From assembly GCF_018100785.1 (NCBI RefSeq), contig NZ_JAGJEC010000002.1, positions 744,001 to 808,000 on the forward strand: a stretch of 64,000 nucleotides of DNA, read 5' to 3'. This document shows, piece by piece, positions 16,472-26,412 of this stretch (its first letter is position 1; every line of letters begins with the position of its first letter). This stretch comes from Maribacter sp. MMG018 (GTDB lineage Bacteria; Bacteroidota; Bacteroidia; Flavobacteriales; Flavobacteriaceae). A program made the translations under genes and the position numbers. Under the pieces are notes generated by a model. The model saw only the letters and a list, made by a program, of their open reading frames with translations. It had not been told where the DNA came from and ran no database searches.

Positions 16472-17644
16472 ATGCTAAACCTTAGTAAAATTATATTGTT
16501 GTCTAAGCAGATAGCTGCTTCCTTGTTAAAGGACGAAAAACCTAATACGTTAGATTCTTCAGAGCTATTTTCTGACCAAGAAAAAGAAGAAATACTCGAT
16601 AGACTTACCAATGAATCAGAGATAGCTTCACGATTACATTCTAAAGCGAAGATCAATAGTAAAGAAGATTGGAAGATATTACAATCTAAGATAGATGCTC
16701 CTAGAAAAACGTATTACTGGCGGTATGCCGCAGCGGCAGCTGTGGTGATAGGAATGTTTACTGCGGTATATGTTTTAAAAGATGATTTTTTGAACGATGA
16801 TGTTGCCAAACCTATAATCGTAAACAACCAAATAGTACCAGGTGATAATAAGGCAATTTTGACATTGGAAACGGGAGAAGAGGTGAATCTTGTTAAGGAT
16901 GTAAAATATACCGCTGAAAATTTACAAACAAATGGAGAAGAAATAGTGTATAAAGAAAGTTCGGATCCAGAATTGACCAAAGAAGAGATAGCGTATAACT
17001 TTTTAACCATTCCGCGTGGAGGTCAATTTCAAATTACACTGTCGGATGGCACCCATGTATGGTTGAATTCAGAATCAAAACTAAAATATCCTGTACGCTT
17101 TATAGAAGGTGGCACGCGAGAGGTAGAACTTTTATATGGAGAGGCTTATTTTGATGTATCGCCAAGTACAGAACATAAAGGTGCAAGGTTTAAAGTGATC
17201 AACAAATCACAATCGGTAGAGGTTTTGGGTACCGAATTTAATATTAAGGCCTATAAAGATGAAGTTACCGTGTATACTACCCTTGTAGAGGGTAAAGTAA
17301 AGGTTCGTTCGCAAGAGCTGGCACAAGACCTTGTTCCAAATCAACAATCGAAATTAAATACAACGACCAATGTTATAGATGTACACCAGGTAGATGTTTA
17401 TAATGAAATTGCATGGAAGGACGGCGTATTCAGTTTCGAGGATAAGTCGCTAAAAGATATTATGACAGTACTCTCTAGATGGTACGACATAGATGTTGTC
17501 TTCGAGAAGAAAAGTTTAGAGTCGGAGAGGTTCGTCGGGGTACTAAAAAAGAATTACAGTATAGAAACAATACTATCAATTTTTCAAGAAGCGAATATTA
17601 TTAACGGGTTTGAAATTGATACCAAGTCCGTAATTATAAAATAA
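16472..17644 (+). CDS. FecR-family anti-sigma factor
   Basis: This is a 390-residue inner-membrane protein. An N-terminal cytoplasmic region of about 80 residues binds sigma, a single transmembrane helix spans about residues 85-102 (AAAAAVVIGMFTAVYVL), and the periplasmic part contains the FecR domain (IPRGGQFQITLSDGTHVWLN, then TREVELLYGEAYFDV) and a C-terminal DUF4974-like segment (SLKDIMTVLSRWYDIDVVFE). It relays the receptor state to the sigma factor. It lies 131 bases after the sigma gene and 122 bases before the receptor, with a hairpin in that second gap. Confidence 0.93.
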   Translation: MLNLSKIILLSKQIAASLLKDEKPNTLDSSELFSDQEKEEILDRLTNESEIASRLHSKAKINSKEDWKILQSKIDAPRKTYYWRYAAAAAVVIGMFTAVYVLKDDFLNDDVAKPIIVNNQIVPGDNKAILTLETGEEVNLVKDVKYTAENLQTNGEEIVYKESSDPELTKEEIAYNFLTIPRGGQFQITLSDGTHVWLNSESKLKYPVRFIEGGTREVELLYGEAYFDVSPSTEHKGARFKVINKSQSVEVLGTEFNIKAYKDEVTVYTTLVEGKVKVRSQELAQDLVPNQQSKLNTTTNVIDVHQVDVYNEIAWKDGVFSFEDKSLKDIMTVLSRWYDIDVVFEKKSLESERFVGVLKKNYSIETILSIFQEANIINGFEIDTKSVIIK

Positions 17645-17671
17645 CAAACAAGATTATAACCCTATTGTAAG

Positions 17672-17719
17672 AAAAAAAGGAGAAATAGTTCAAACGTCCA
17701 AATTCAACACTATTTCTCC
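17672..17719 (-). terminator. strong hairpin before the TonB receptor, terminator-shaped on the minus strand
   Basis: A perfect 11-bp stem, GGAGAAATAGT (17679-17689) and ACTATTTCTCC (17709-17719), has a 19-base loop. Seven A lie to its left (17672-17678), so the minus strand reads hairpin then seven T, an intrinsic terminator. On the plus strand there is no T tract. It sits between fecR and the receptor gene, so it could end a cis-antisense RNA covering the receptor start, or set transcript levels within the operon. Confidence 0.6.
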
Positions 17720-17766
17720 GGTACTAATATTAATTAAGTGTTAATCAATTAATAATATACAAATTA

Positions 17767-20760
17767 ATGAAATTTAAATTAATTGGCACCACCCCGATAT
17801 GGGTGAAAGGTGTGCTAACATGTATTATGCGAATATTTGTATTCTTGTTTTGCGCTACCCTGTTTAGTTTTAATCATGTGAGCTCTCAAAACGTCGAGAT
17901 TAAAATTGCGGAGGATAAAATAGTTACGGTCGACAAGGTTTTTGAGATTATTAAAAAGCAAACGACGGATTTTATGTTCATATATCCCAAAAATCTGTTC
18001 GAAGCTTATCCGAAGGTACAGTTGCGTAAAGGAACCATAACAATAGAAGACCTATTGGACTTGGCACTTTCTGAAGGTAATGTTGATATGACATTGACCG
18101 ATAATAATATTATTATCATTAAAAAGAAAGATGTAAAGGAGAATAGCAAAGTAGTACGAAAAAGGAAAAATGAGGCGGTAGAGATCAAAGGCCGTGTCAT
18201 AGATGCCGACAAGAATGCCCTGTCATATGTTAATGTAATTGTCAGGGATTTAAATATTGGAACTTTCACCAATATGGACGGGGAGTTCTCTTTAGAATTG
18301 CCCCATAAAAACTTTGAACTAGAGTTGAGCCTTATAGGCTTTAAAACAGAGAAAATAGCTGTTTCCACTCTTCCGGATTTATCCAACGTCGTAATAACAT
18401 TAAAGGAAGACCTGTTAAGTTTAGATGAGATTGTCGTTACCGCCAAAAAGACCGTTAGTAGAGAAGGTACCTCTACATATAAAATAGGAAGCCAGGCAAT
18501 AAAACAGGTGCAGGCCATGAACTTATCTGATGTTTTAAGTCTGTTGCCCGGTAATAAAATAGAACAAACAGACCTAACAACTACAAAACAGGCCAATCTG
18601 CGTAGTGCTGTTCCTTCTAAAGTAAATGCTTTTGGTACGGCAATTATTTTAGACGGTGCCGCCATTAGTACCGATGCGAATATGCAAACCCAGAATTCAG
18701 GGTCTTTAAGTGGTGGAAAATCGGTGGTTGCCGGCGGTGTAGATCTAAGAAGTATCTCTTTGGCCAATGTTGAATCTGTAGAGGTTATTTCGGGTATAGC
18801 ATCGCCTAAATATGGAAATATATCATCTGGAGGTATTTTAGTAAAAAGTAAAGTTGGTAAATCTCCATATATTGTTTCAGCGAATGTTTCTTCTACAAAC
18901 TACCAGGCATCCGTTGCCAAAGGATATGATCTAAACAAGTTCGGTATTTTAAATTCAGATCTTTCCTATGCCCATTCTTCGGGCTCACCTACGGAACGTA
19001 AATTATTTTATCAAAGCTTTAATCTAGGTTTGCGATGGAAGTTGCCCGTTTTTGAAAATTTGGACTGGAACCATTTTACATCCTTAAGAGTTAGTCATTC
19101 TGATGACGGAAACCGTCATGAACCAGAAGAGGTATATAAGAACGAGGCCGATGTAAAAAGCACCTCTTATCAGGCAACGCTTTCCGGTAACTTTAAATCT
19201 TCTTTGTTAGGAAAGTTAAATTATAACTTTAGCGGTAGTGTGGTAGACCAACATTCTTATTACGATACGTATGTAATTAATGGTCCCTTTCCCATTATAG
19301 AAGCTATAGAAAGTGGTACTTATACTACTGGTTTTTCTCCAACGGCATTTAATCAAACAAGAGACATCAAAGGAAGACCGGTGAATCTAAATGGTAGGCT
19401 GGATGCTACCCAGAACCTAAGTTTTAAGAACTTGGATTTTAATTTTGAAACCGGTCTGCAATATACTTTCGACGATAATACCGGTAGCGGTAGGGTTGCC
19501 ACAGGCAATATTGCACACACACAAGATGTGGTAGGGAGTAGATCTGCAACTTTCGAGAAGATACCGGCCTCCAAAACTTTTTCGGCCTATCATCAAACCA
19601 TTATTAAACGAAAAGCGGAAAACTCAAAACAGCAATTAAATTTAGGATTGAGATATGACAATATGCTGGAGCGTTACAATTTGATTTCGCCGCGAATGTC
19701 ATTTTCGTCAAATCACCATAATTTCACAGGTAGGGTTGCTTGGGGTGTTTCTTATAAAGCACCGGCAATGATACAATTATACCCCGGTAGGTCTTATATC
19801 GATTATATTAACTATCAGTATTACGCAGAAAACCCCGATGAGCGTTTAGCTGTGGTTACCACTTATATCTACCAACCTACGAACGAGCATTTAAAACCCA
19901 ATTACTCAGATGTAAAAGAAGTCGGTTTCGACTGGTCTCCTTCTTTTATGAATTTGAACGTCACCTATTTTAAAAAAGATATGCGTAGAGGCATTAATAC
20001 AACCGAAGAGTTGTTATTGTTGCCAAAGGTTATTTATGAAGTAGTAGATGCACCAACAGGACAACAACCTACGGTAGAACCTACAGGGGAGGTTTACAAT
20101 ATTCCTAGATCCGTAAATGTTATGAAAAATAACTATTACGAATCTACGGACGGTGTTGAAGTTACCTTGAATCCGGAACGGATAAAAGCGACCAATACAG
20201 AATTCAACTTCAGATATAGCTATTTAAAAAGTGTAGTAACCGACAAAGGGTTTAATATAAATAAATCTGCATATGTTGTTGGGGACAATTCGGTACGCTT
20301 TGGTGTTTACGAAAATGCACTGAGAAAGGCGGTAAGAAGTTTTGGTACGGTAACATTAATACAACATATACCTTCTTTACGATTTGTCTTAACATTATCC
20401 GCCGAATTAAACTTTAAAGAAAGTAGCGATTATATAGGAACAAGCCTATACCCATTTGCGTATTATGATACGGATGGAAATTATATTGCCATTCCAGAAG
20501 AAAACAGAACAGATCCAGAGTTCGCGGATCTAAAGAAAAATGACAATACATACACCACTGTAAGTACCCCGTTTTACAGCAATTTTAACTTACAAATCAG
20601 AAAAGAAACAAAACAAGGGCATTCGTTTAGCTTTTTTGCGATAAATGCACCTTGGTATAACCCGACCTATGATTACTTGGGCAATAGAAGAACTTTGAAC
20701 AGTAAATTATCGGTAGGGTTCAATGCTACAATACTAATCAATAATAAAACCAACAAATAA
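17767..20760 (+). CDS. TonB-dependent outer-membrane receptor with STN signalling domain
   Basis: This is a 997-residue outer-membrane receptor. A signal peptide ends near residue 41 (VSSQ). An STN domain lies at about residues 45-115 (VFEIIKKQTTDFMFIYPKNL) and contacts FecR-type anti-sigma factors. A carboxypeptidase-regulatory-like domain spans about residues 138-225 (IKGRVIDADKNALSYVNV), followed by a TonB box-like DEIVVTAKK, a plug domain to about residue 360 and a 22-strand barrel. Import through it would need TonB-ExbBD energy. No SusD partner follows. The neighbours are a DUF4876 lipoprotein, another barrel and two M16 peptidases. The substrate is unknown; protein- or peptide-bound iron or heme is suggested by the neighbours. 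Confidence 0.93.
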   Translation: MKFKLIGTTPIWVKGVLTCIMRIFVFLFCATLFSFNHVSSQNVEIKIAEDKIVTVDKVFEIIKKQTTDFMFIYPKNLFEAYPKVQLRKGTITIEDLLDLALSEGNVDMTLTDNNIIIIKKKDVKENSKVVRKRKNEAVEIKGRVIDADKNALSYVNVIVRDLNIGTFTNMDGEFSLELPHKNFELELSLIGFKTEKIAVSTLPDLSNVVITLKEDLLSLDEIVVTAKKTVSREGTSTYKIGSQAIKQVQAMNLSDVLSLLPGNKIEQTDLTTTKQANLRSAVPSKVNAFGTAIILDGAAISTDANMQTQNSGSLSGGKSVVAGGVDLRSISLANVESVEVISGIASPKYGNISSGGILVKSKVGKSPYIVSANVSSTNYQASVAKGYDLNKFGILNSDLSYAHSSGSPTERKLFYQSFNLGLRWKLPVFENLDWNHFTSLRVSHSDDGNRHEPEEVYKNEADVKSTSYQATLSGNFKSSLLGKLNYNFSGSVVDQHSYYDTYVINGPFPIIEAIESGTYTTGFSPTAFNQTRDIKGRPVNLNGRLDATQNLSFKNLDFNFETGLQYTFDDNTGSGRVATGNIAHTQDVVGSRSATFEKIPASKTFSAYHQTIIKRKAENSKQQLNLGLRYDNMLERYNLISPRMSFSSNHHNFTGRVAWGVSYKAPAMIQLYPGRSYIDYINYQYYAENPDERLAVVTTYIYQPTNEHLKPNYSDVKEVGFDWSPSFMNLNVTYFKKDMRRGINTTEELLLLPKVIYEVVDAPTGQQPTVEPTGEVYNIPRSVNVMKNNYYESTDGVEVTLNPERIKATNTEFNFRYSYLKSVVTDKGFNINKSAYVVGDNSVRFGVYENALRKAVRSFGTVTLIQHIPSLRFVLTLSAELNFKESSDYIGTSLYPFAYYDTDGNYIAIPEENRTDPEFADLKKNDNTYTTVSTPFYSNFNLQIRKETKQGHSFSFFAINAPWYNPTYDYLGNRRTLNSKLSVGFNATILINNKTNK

Positions 20761-20761
20761 C

Positions 20762-22009
20762 ATGAAATCAAACATTTTTAAAAGAACAAGCATGACAAAA
20801 TCAATAATAGCAATTTTATTGTTTGCAACAACCTTAATGAGTTGTAGTAGTGATGATGACAGTGTTGCCAATTTAGGTGACTTGCAAGTACAATTAGAAT
20901 TAGCGGCCGGCCTTAGCGATATTCCGCTTGAAGGGGTCGATGTTAGTATTACGAATACGGTAGATAACGCAACCACAAACCTTACGACCGATGCGAATGG
21001 GTCTGTAACGTTTCCGAATATTTCTGTAGGCACCTATAATATTGTTGCTACCAGTACTACTGATGATTATCAATTAAGTGGTACGGCAAATAATGTTTCT
21101 GTTACTATCCAAGAAACAACGCAGACTACTTTAGAAGTTAACGCAACAAACTTTAACGGTGGTCTGGTAATCAAGGAAGTGTACAGTGCCGGATCGGGCT
21201 ATATTACTTTATTTAAAGATTCGTTTATAGAGATTTTTAATAATTCATCGGAAACATTATACGCGGATGGTATGTACATCGCCAATGCATTTGGAGATTC
21301 AGGTAAGTCGGGCGATACTCCGGTATCTAGTATATTAACAGATACCGATTATGTATATACAGATGTAATGAGTCAAATACCCGGTTCGGGAACAGACTAC
21401 CCCGTAGCATCCGGACAAAGCATTGTAATAGCATTAAATGCCATTAACTATAAAGAAGGAAGTACGAATCCAGATGGTGAATTAGATAATACAGATGCTA
21501 CTTTAGAGCATTATTCTATCGATTGGTTAGAGGCCCAAGGTCGTGTGGGAAATTCGTTCTTCGAATTGGACAATCCGGCGGTACCTAACATGACCAATAT
21601 TTATATGTTCGAAGAAACTAATTTCTTTAGGTTGTCTTTGCCAGCAAGTGTGGTTTTGGTTAGTAGCGAGGCTAGTTTTGGTGATTCTGATATTGTAGAT
21701 TATACACCAACAGGATCTACAAGTACCTATAAGGTGATGAAAATATCTGTAGACTTGGTTGTAGATGGTGTCGATATTTTAGACAACTCAGCTTCTGCCG
21801 ACTTTAAACGTATACCTAGTACTATAGATGCAGGTTTTACCTTTTTAACAGAAGATGGTGCCATTTCTTATACCGGTTTAAGTAATAGAAGAAAAATAGA
21901 CGAAACCGCAACAGCCCGTTTTGGTAGAACTATTTTATTGGATACAAACAATTCAACGGTAGATTTTGAAGCTATAAATTTTCCAGATAAGTATGGTTAC
22001 AACAACTAA
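20762..22009 (+). CDS. DUF4876-type lipoprotein of the receptor locus
   Basis: This is a 415-residue surface or periplasmic lipoprotein with a lipobox LMSC (Cys near residue 28) and the acidic SSDDD tract after it that is common for exported Bacteroidota lipoproteins. Residues 40-125 form a carboxypeptidase-regulatory-like beta-sandwich (LEGVDVSITNTVDN, then TDANGSVTFPNISVGTYNI). The remaining part (GLVIKEVYSAGSGY, then YITLFKDSFIEIFNNSSETL) matches my memory of DUF4876. The gene begins one base after the receptor stop, so the two should be co-expressed, and it may be the surface substrate-binding partner of the receptor in place of a SusD. Confidence 0.8.
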   Translation: MKSNIFKRTSMTKSIIAILLFATTLMSCSSDDDSVANLGDLQVQLELAAGLSDIPLEGVDVSITNTVDNATTNLTTDANGSVTFPNISVGTYNIVATSTTDDYQLSGTANNVSVTIQETTQTTLEVNATNFNGGLVIKEVYSAGSGYITLFKDSFIEIFNNSSETLYADGMYIANAFGDSGKSGDTPVSSILTDTDYVYTDVMSQIPGSGTDYPVASGQSIVIALNAINYKEGSTNPDGELDNTDATLEHYSIDWLEAQGRVGNSFFELDNPAVPNMTNIYMFEETNFFRLSLPASVVLVSSEASFGDSDIVDYTPTGSTSTYKVMKISVDLVVDGVDILDNSASADFKRIPSTIDAGFTFLTEDGAISYTGLSNRRKIDETATARFGRTILLDTNNSTVDFEAINFPDKYGYNN

Positions 22010-23576
22010 TAAAAGTTATTATTTAATCGTAAAGAGAATGTTTGTAACATTCTCTTTACTTTTTCTTATTGCGAGTACATATGCCCAATCAAAAAAAAAT
22101 ATCGATAGCTTATCGGTTATAGAAAGAGATTTTCAATTTCAATTATTCGAGAACCGTTACTTTGATATTCCTTCGTTGATCAACCATGAAAATATATATA
22201 AGTATACCTACGGAGAAGGTAGATTTCTATATTCAGAAGGTTCATTGAGACATCCGCAAGATTATAAGAAACAAAACGGAGTGTATTTGGAAACGGCATC
22301 CTTGGCTGATTTGAAAAATACAAATTGGACCCTATACGGTAGTTTGGAATATTTGAATACCAGAAAAGAAGATGTAGAGAACAATTTAACCTACGGTGTT
22401 AAAGATTATGGTTCGCCCTACTATTTTTTTCAACAAACAAGTGGTTTATGGAACCATCAAAACTATAATTTTAAAGTAGCCGGAGCCAATAAGGTCAACT
22501 CTAAACTTACTTTAGGAGCTTATTTAAATTATGATACCAATTTTTATTTCAGAAAAAACGATACTAGAAATGAACTGACAGCTTTAAAAATTCTAGGAAA
22601 GTTATCCGCTAGTTATCAATTTAATGATAAACACTTATTTAGTGTTGTTTTAAGCAATGAGTTTTATAAGGCAAACTCTGAACTATCTAACAAGTTTCCC
22701 GAAAACAACACAGAACTTACCGCCGATTATTATTTGAACACCGGTTTGGGTTCTTATATAAAAAACTTAGATAGAGGTTTTGATACCAAAAGAAGTGTAC
22801 CCGAAGTACAATTGCAATGGTTTTTAACACAGGACAATTGGGACTTATCGATAGAAAGTGATACAAAATTTGGTAGAGAACGCTGGATAGATAAGAATAT
22901 CTTTAAAGTGGAAGAGAACGACGAGAGAACAAGATATAGTTTTATAGACCAAGAATTTACGATCTTTTACAATAGGTACAAGGCCAATAGTCTTTTCTCG
23001 CTTAATTTAAATGCGGCGTATTTAAAAGGAGATGGCAAGGTATGGGATGAAACAAGTACTGTTTATGCCAAAAATTTTACTACCACCAGCTACAGTCTTG
23101 CAACGGGCGCTACCCTTTTGTTCTATAATAGCTTTCTTAACAAAGTTAGTTTAGGGGTTAATTATTACAATAAAGAACAGTTCGATTTAAATTATGCCTA
23201 TACATTCGATTATCAATATTTAGAGCCACAGGTAACTGTAGGTTTTAATAAGGTTATTTCTAAAAAGGCTGCCTTATTTGCCGATGTTTCTTCTACATAT
23301 CACTATGTATTGGATGTAGAGCACGATCCATTTGCGGCAAACAACATTTTTGTGGATTGGATAGGAAACAAAATTGCCGATTATACGGGAATAAGTACCA
23401 TAGATTACAGCTTAAAATTAGGGACAGATTTAAGACTTAGAAATAAAAACAGCATAGAATTATCTATCTCTGCAGGTTACTTAAAAGTTACCGAGCTATC
23501 TAAAAACAGCCCAAATTTCTATTCTAAAAATGATGATTATTTAAATCTGACAACGGGATTAAAATTACATTTCTAG
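21993..23576 (+). CDS. outer-membrane beta-barrel protein (DUF6850-like)
   Basis: This is a protein of up to 527 residues with a signal peptide ending in STYAQ, followed by alternating beta-strand patterns rich in Tyr, Asn and Phe, and ending in a barrel-type C-terminal LTTGLKLHF. It looks like the DUF6850 family of outer-membrane barrels. The ATG at 21993 overlaps the DUF4876 gene by 17 bases and gives a charged n-region. A second ATG at 22038, preceded by AAAGAGA, is an alternative that would leave a signal without basic residues. Its role in the locus is unknown; it may be an accessory pore. Confidence 0.75.
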   Translation: MVTTTNKSYYLIVKRMFVTFSLLFLIASTYAQSKKNIDSLSVIERDFQFQLFENRYFDIPSLINHENIYKYTYGEGRFLYSEGSLRHPQDYKKQNGVYLETASLADLKNTNWTLYGSLEYLNTRKEDVENNLTYGVKDYGSPYYFFQQTSGLWNHQNYNFKVAGANKVNSKLTLGAYLNYDTNFYFRKNDTRNELTALKILGKLSASYQFNDKHLFSVVLSNEFYKANSELSNKFPENNTELTADYYLNTGLGSYIKNLDRGFDTKRSVPEVQLQWFLTQDNWDLSIESDTKFGRERWIDKNIFKVEENDERTRYSFIDQEFTIFYNRYKANSLFSLNLNAAYLKGDGKVWDETSTVYAKNFTTTSYSLATGATLLFYNSFLNKVSLGVNYYNKEQFDLNYAYTFDYQYLEPQVTVGFNKVISKKAALFADVSSTYHYVLDVEHDPFAANNIFVDWIGNKIADYTGISTIDYSLKLGTDLRLRNKNSIELSISAGYLKVTELSKNSPNFYSKNDDYLNLTTGLKLHF

Positions 23577-23618
23577 GTCCTTTTTATTCTAATTTATATT
23601 GTTCATAAAATTAAATTA

Positions 23619-24935
23619 ATGAAGAGATTATTTTTTCTGATAATCTTTTTGGTTCCGTTTTTTAATTGGGGTCAAAAGATAGATAAAGTTCATATTGAAG
23701 AATATGATTTGCCTAACGGCTTGCATGTTATACTTCATAAAGATGTTAATGAGCCCAACGTAATCGTAGGTACAAAATACCATGTGGGCTCTAAAAATGA
23801 AGATGCGGGAAAAACCGGGTTTGCGCATTTTTTTGAGCATCTTTTATTTCATGGTACTAAAAATATACCTCAGGGCGAGTTAGAGAATATAATCTTTAAT
23901 GCCGGTGGGTATTGTAATGCCTATACCAATTATGATGTTACGTATTATTATCAATTGCTTCCTGCCCATGAATATAAACTGGGGCTTTGGGTAGAATCTG
24001 AGCGTATGCTGCACCCCATCATTACCCAAAAAGGTATAGATCGTGAACGTGAAATCGTTAAAGAGGAAAAACGTATGCGATACGACAATAAACCTTTGGG
24101 CAATTCATATTTTTATTTAATGTCCAAGTTATTTACCAATGATACTTATGGACACAACATGATCGGGTCTATGGAAGATTTGGACAGGGCTTCTGTAGGA
24201 GATTTTGAAGCATTTTTTAAAAAATTCTATGTACCGAACAATGCTTGTTTGGTCGTATCGGGCAATATCGATATTGAAGACACCAAAAAATGGGTCGGTC
24301 TGTATTTTACAGATATTCCCAGAGGTGAAAAAATTAAAAGACCCAAAAAAATTAAAAAAACGTCTGGTTTGGACCATTATACGGAGATGGATGTTAAAGG
24401 ATTACGGAACCAATCTATAGAGATCGGTTATCCTATAATGTCACAAAGCAGTGCTGATGCCCCGGTCATGCAAATAATAACCTCCATTTTATCTGGGAAC
24501 AGTGATTTTTCCTATTTCGACAATAATCTAAAAGCAGAGCAAGATACCGTTATTAAACGGCTAAATGCTTCTTCAAGTTTTTGGGAAAAAGTAGGAACTT
24601 TAAGTGTTAAGGCCGAAATAACAACAAAAGAAAGTGAGGCTTATACACTACAAAGGATAGAAGAACAATTAGAGTTGTTAAAAACAAAATCTGTTGACCC
24701 TATGGTGTTGGAACGGGTCAAAAAACAGTACATATCTACTTATATAGACATTTTTTATGATGCACAAACCTTCGCGGACAAGGTGACCGACTATTATCAT
24801 TTGCATAAAAACACTTCAGATATAAAATCCCTTATAAGTGATATTGAAAAAGTGACAAGCAGTGATATACAACGCGTAGCAAAAAAATATTTGAACATTA
24901 ATAATCGCATTGTCATTAGCTATCATCCTGAATAA
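23619..24935 (+). CDS. M16 zinc peptidase, catalytic subunit
   Basis: This is a 438-residue periplasmic peptidase of the insulinase/processing-peptidase family, with a signal peptide (MKRLFFLIIFLVPFFNWGQ). The inverted zinc motif HxxEH is intact (HFFEH within GFAHFFEHLLFHGT), and the distal Glu ligand is expected in REIVKEEKRMR about 75 residues later. M16B enzymes cut peptides or small unfolded proteins inside a closed chamber. The next gene is the M16 homologue without the zinc site, so the two probably form a heterodimer. Confidence 0.92.
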   Translation: MKRLFFLIIFLVPFFNWGQKIDKVHIEEYDLPNGLHVILHKDVNEPNVIVGTKYHVGSKNEDAGKTGFAHFFEHLLFHGTKNIPQGELENIIFNAGGYCNAYTNYDVTYYYQLLPAHEYKLGLWVESERMLHPIITQKGIDREREIVKEEKRMRYDNKPLGNSYFYLMSKLFTNDTYGHNMIGSMEDLDRASVGDFEAFFKKFYVPNNACLVVSGNIDIEDTKKWVGLYFTDIPRGEKIKRPKKIKKTSGLDHYTEMDVKGLRNQSIEIGYPIMSQSSADAPVMQIITSILSGNSDFSYFDNNLKAEQDTVIKRLNASSSFWEKVGTLSVKAEITTKESEAYTLQRIEEQLELLKTKSVDPMVLERVKKQYISTYIDIFYDAQTFADKVTDYYHLHKNTSDIKSLISDIEKVTSSDIQRVAKKYLNINNRIVISYHPE

Positions 24936-24944
24936 TTCTATATA

Positions 24945-26387
24945 ATGAAAAAATTACATCTATTTATATTAGTTGTTTGTTGCGGCTTTTTGGGCCATGC
25001 ACAGGTAAACCGTACCATACCCCCAGAAGCCGATACACCAAAAACATTGAACGTAGGAAAACTAATTCCTATGGTATTGGATAATGGCCTTCGTGTGTAT
25101 TTGGCCCCTGTAAAAGACTATCCGAAATTTACAATGTCCGTCAATATCGAATCACCGAGCTTGGATGAAGAAACACGATTGGCCGAGAAAAGGGTTTTGG
25201 GATCTGCCTATTCGAACAAGCTATCTAAAAAATATCCAAACCATGAGATAGATTCCATGGAGAACACCTACCCTGCCATGATCAATGTAAATACGTATGG
25301 TGGCACGGTCAAAGGAATGAAAAAAGATATAGACGATTTACTGGATGCCTACAGGGATCTTATGTTGCACCCTATTATCACGAAAGAAATTATCAGTGAA
25401 AAACATAAGGAATTTTTAGCCCGTAAGAAAAAGGCCAAAAAGCCATTGTCACAACCATCGCCCAAATTCTCTTTGGATGCTATTGTAGATTCATTGCTTT
25501 TTGGGGCAAAAAAAGAGGAAGAGAAAACCAAAACAAGGTTAGCGCCCAATTTTAAAGGACTGACCGTGCAGGATGTTTATGATTATAAGAACGACAGAAT
25601 TTTGTCTAACAATGCATTAGTGGTGATCGTAGGCGATTTTACAGAATCTGAATGTCGTGCACTGATGACACGTTATTTTGGAGCATGGAAGGCTGGGACT
25701 AAGTATGTGAAAAAAAATGTCGTAAAAAAGAAAACGGCAATTATAAAAAACAGAAAAATAGTGGTAAAAGATGTGCCCGATGCCGTACAGTCTAAAATTT
25801 CGTTTAAATGGCATTTAGGCGACGCCTTTACTTATTTCGAAGACGATATAAAATTGCAAGTTCTAAATAAGATTTTTGGAGAAAGCCAACTCTCCTATTT
25901 ATATAAAAACCTTAGAGAAGATAAAGGGCTCTGTTATTATATAAGATCTTCGGTGGGCAGTTCGGCAGCCGGGGGTACGGGATCGGTAGCTACCGATGTA
26001 CGTAATGAGCAAACGGCCTATGCCATAGAAAATATTGTTTTAGAAATGCTGCGGCTAAGAAACGAAGATGTCAGCGCATCTGACTTGAAAATTGCCAAAA
26101 ACAGTTTAATTGGGGAGCACACGAGGTCTCTAAGTCCTATTGCCCCAATATCATATATAACCTTTGCTATGCAGAAAGATGTTTATGGCCTACCGGACGA
26201 TTATTTACAAAATAAGGTAAAGCAGTATTACGATGTTACTATTGAAGACGTGAAAACTATGGCACAAAAATATATTGATCCGTTTAAGTGTGTTATAACC
26301 ATATCTGGCAAGGTGTCGGAACTAAAGGGAACACTCGAAAAATTTGGAGAGGTATTGTACTACGATCAAAATGGAAATAGAATATAA
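24945..26387 (+). CDS. M16-family non-catalytic partner subunit
   Basis: This is a 480-residue M16 homologue with a signal peptide (LFILVVCCGFLGHAQ). At the position of the zinc motif it has RLAEKRVLG-type sequence and no HxxEH, so it cannot bind zinc. The C-terminal half keeps the substrate-binding features of the family (LREDKGLCYYIRSS). It starts 9 bases after the catalytic subunit, the arrangement seen for M16B alpha/beta pairs. A Lys-rich insert (ARKKKAKKP, KKEEEKTK) near residues 160-190 is unusual. Confidence 0.9.
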   Translation: MKKLHLFILVVCCGFLGHAQVNRTIPPEADTPKTLNVGKLIPMVLDNGLRVYLAPVKDYPKFTMSVNIESPSLDEETRLAEKRVLGSAYSNKLSKKYPNHEIDSMENTYPAMINVNTYGGTVKGMKKDIDDLLDAYRDLMLHPIITKEIISEKHKEFLARKKKAKKPLSQPSPKFSLDAIVDSLLFGAKKEEEKTKTRLAPNFKGLTVQDVYDYKNDRILSNNALVVIVGDFTESECRALMTRYFGAWKAGTKYVKKNVVKKKTAIIKNRKIVVKDVPDAVQSKISFKWHLGDAFTYFEDDIKLQVLNKIFGESQLSYLYKNLREDKGLCYYIRSSVGSSAAGGTGSVATDVRNEQTAYAIENIVLEMLRLRNEDVSASDLKIAKNSLIGEHTRSLSPIAPISYITFAMQKDVYGLPDDYLQNKVKQYYDVTIEDVKTMAQKYIDPFKCVITISGKVSELKGTLEKFGEVLYYDQNGNRI

Positions 26388-26412
26388 ATTTAAATTAAAG
26401 CATATTACAGAT

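Noticed and set aside
18006-18767. A 253-codon open frame on the minus strand within the TonB receptor gene
   Set aside because: It lies antisense to a strongly supported receptor, has no family pattern and is a by-product of codon use in the real frame.
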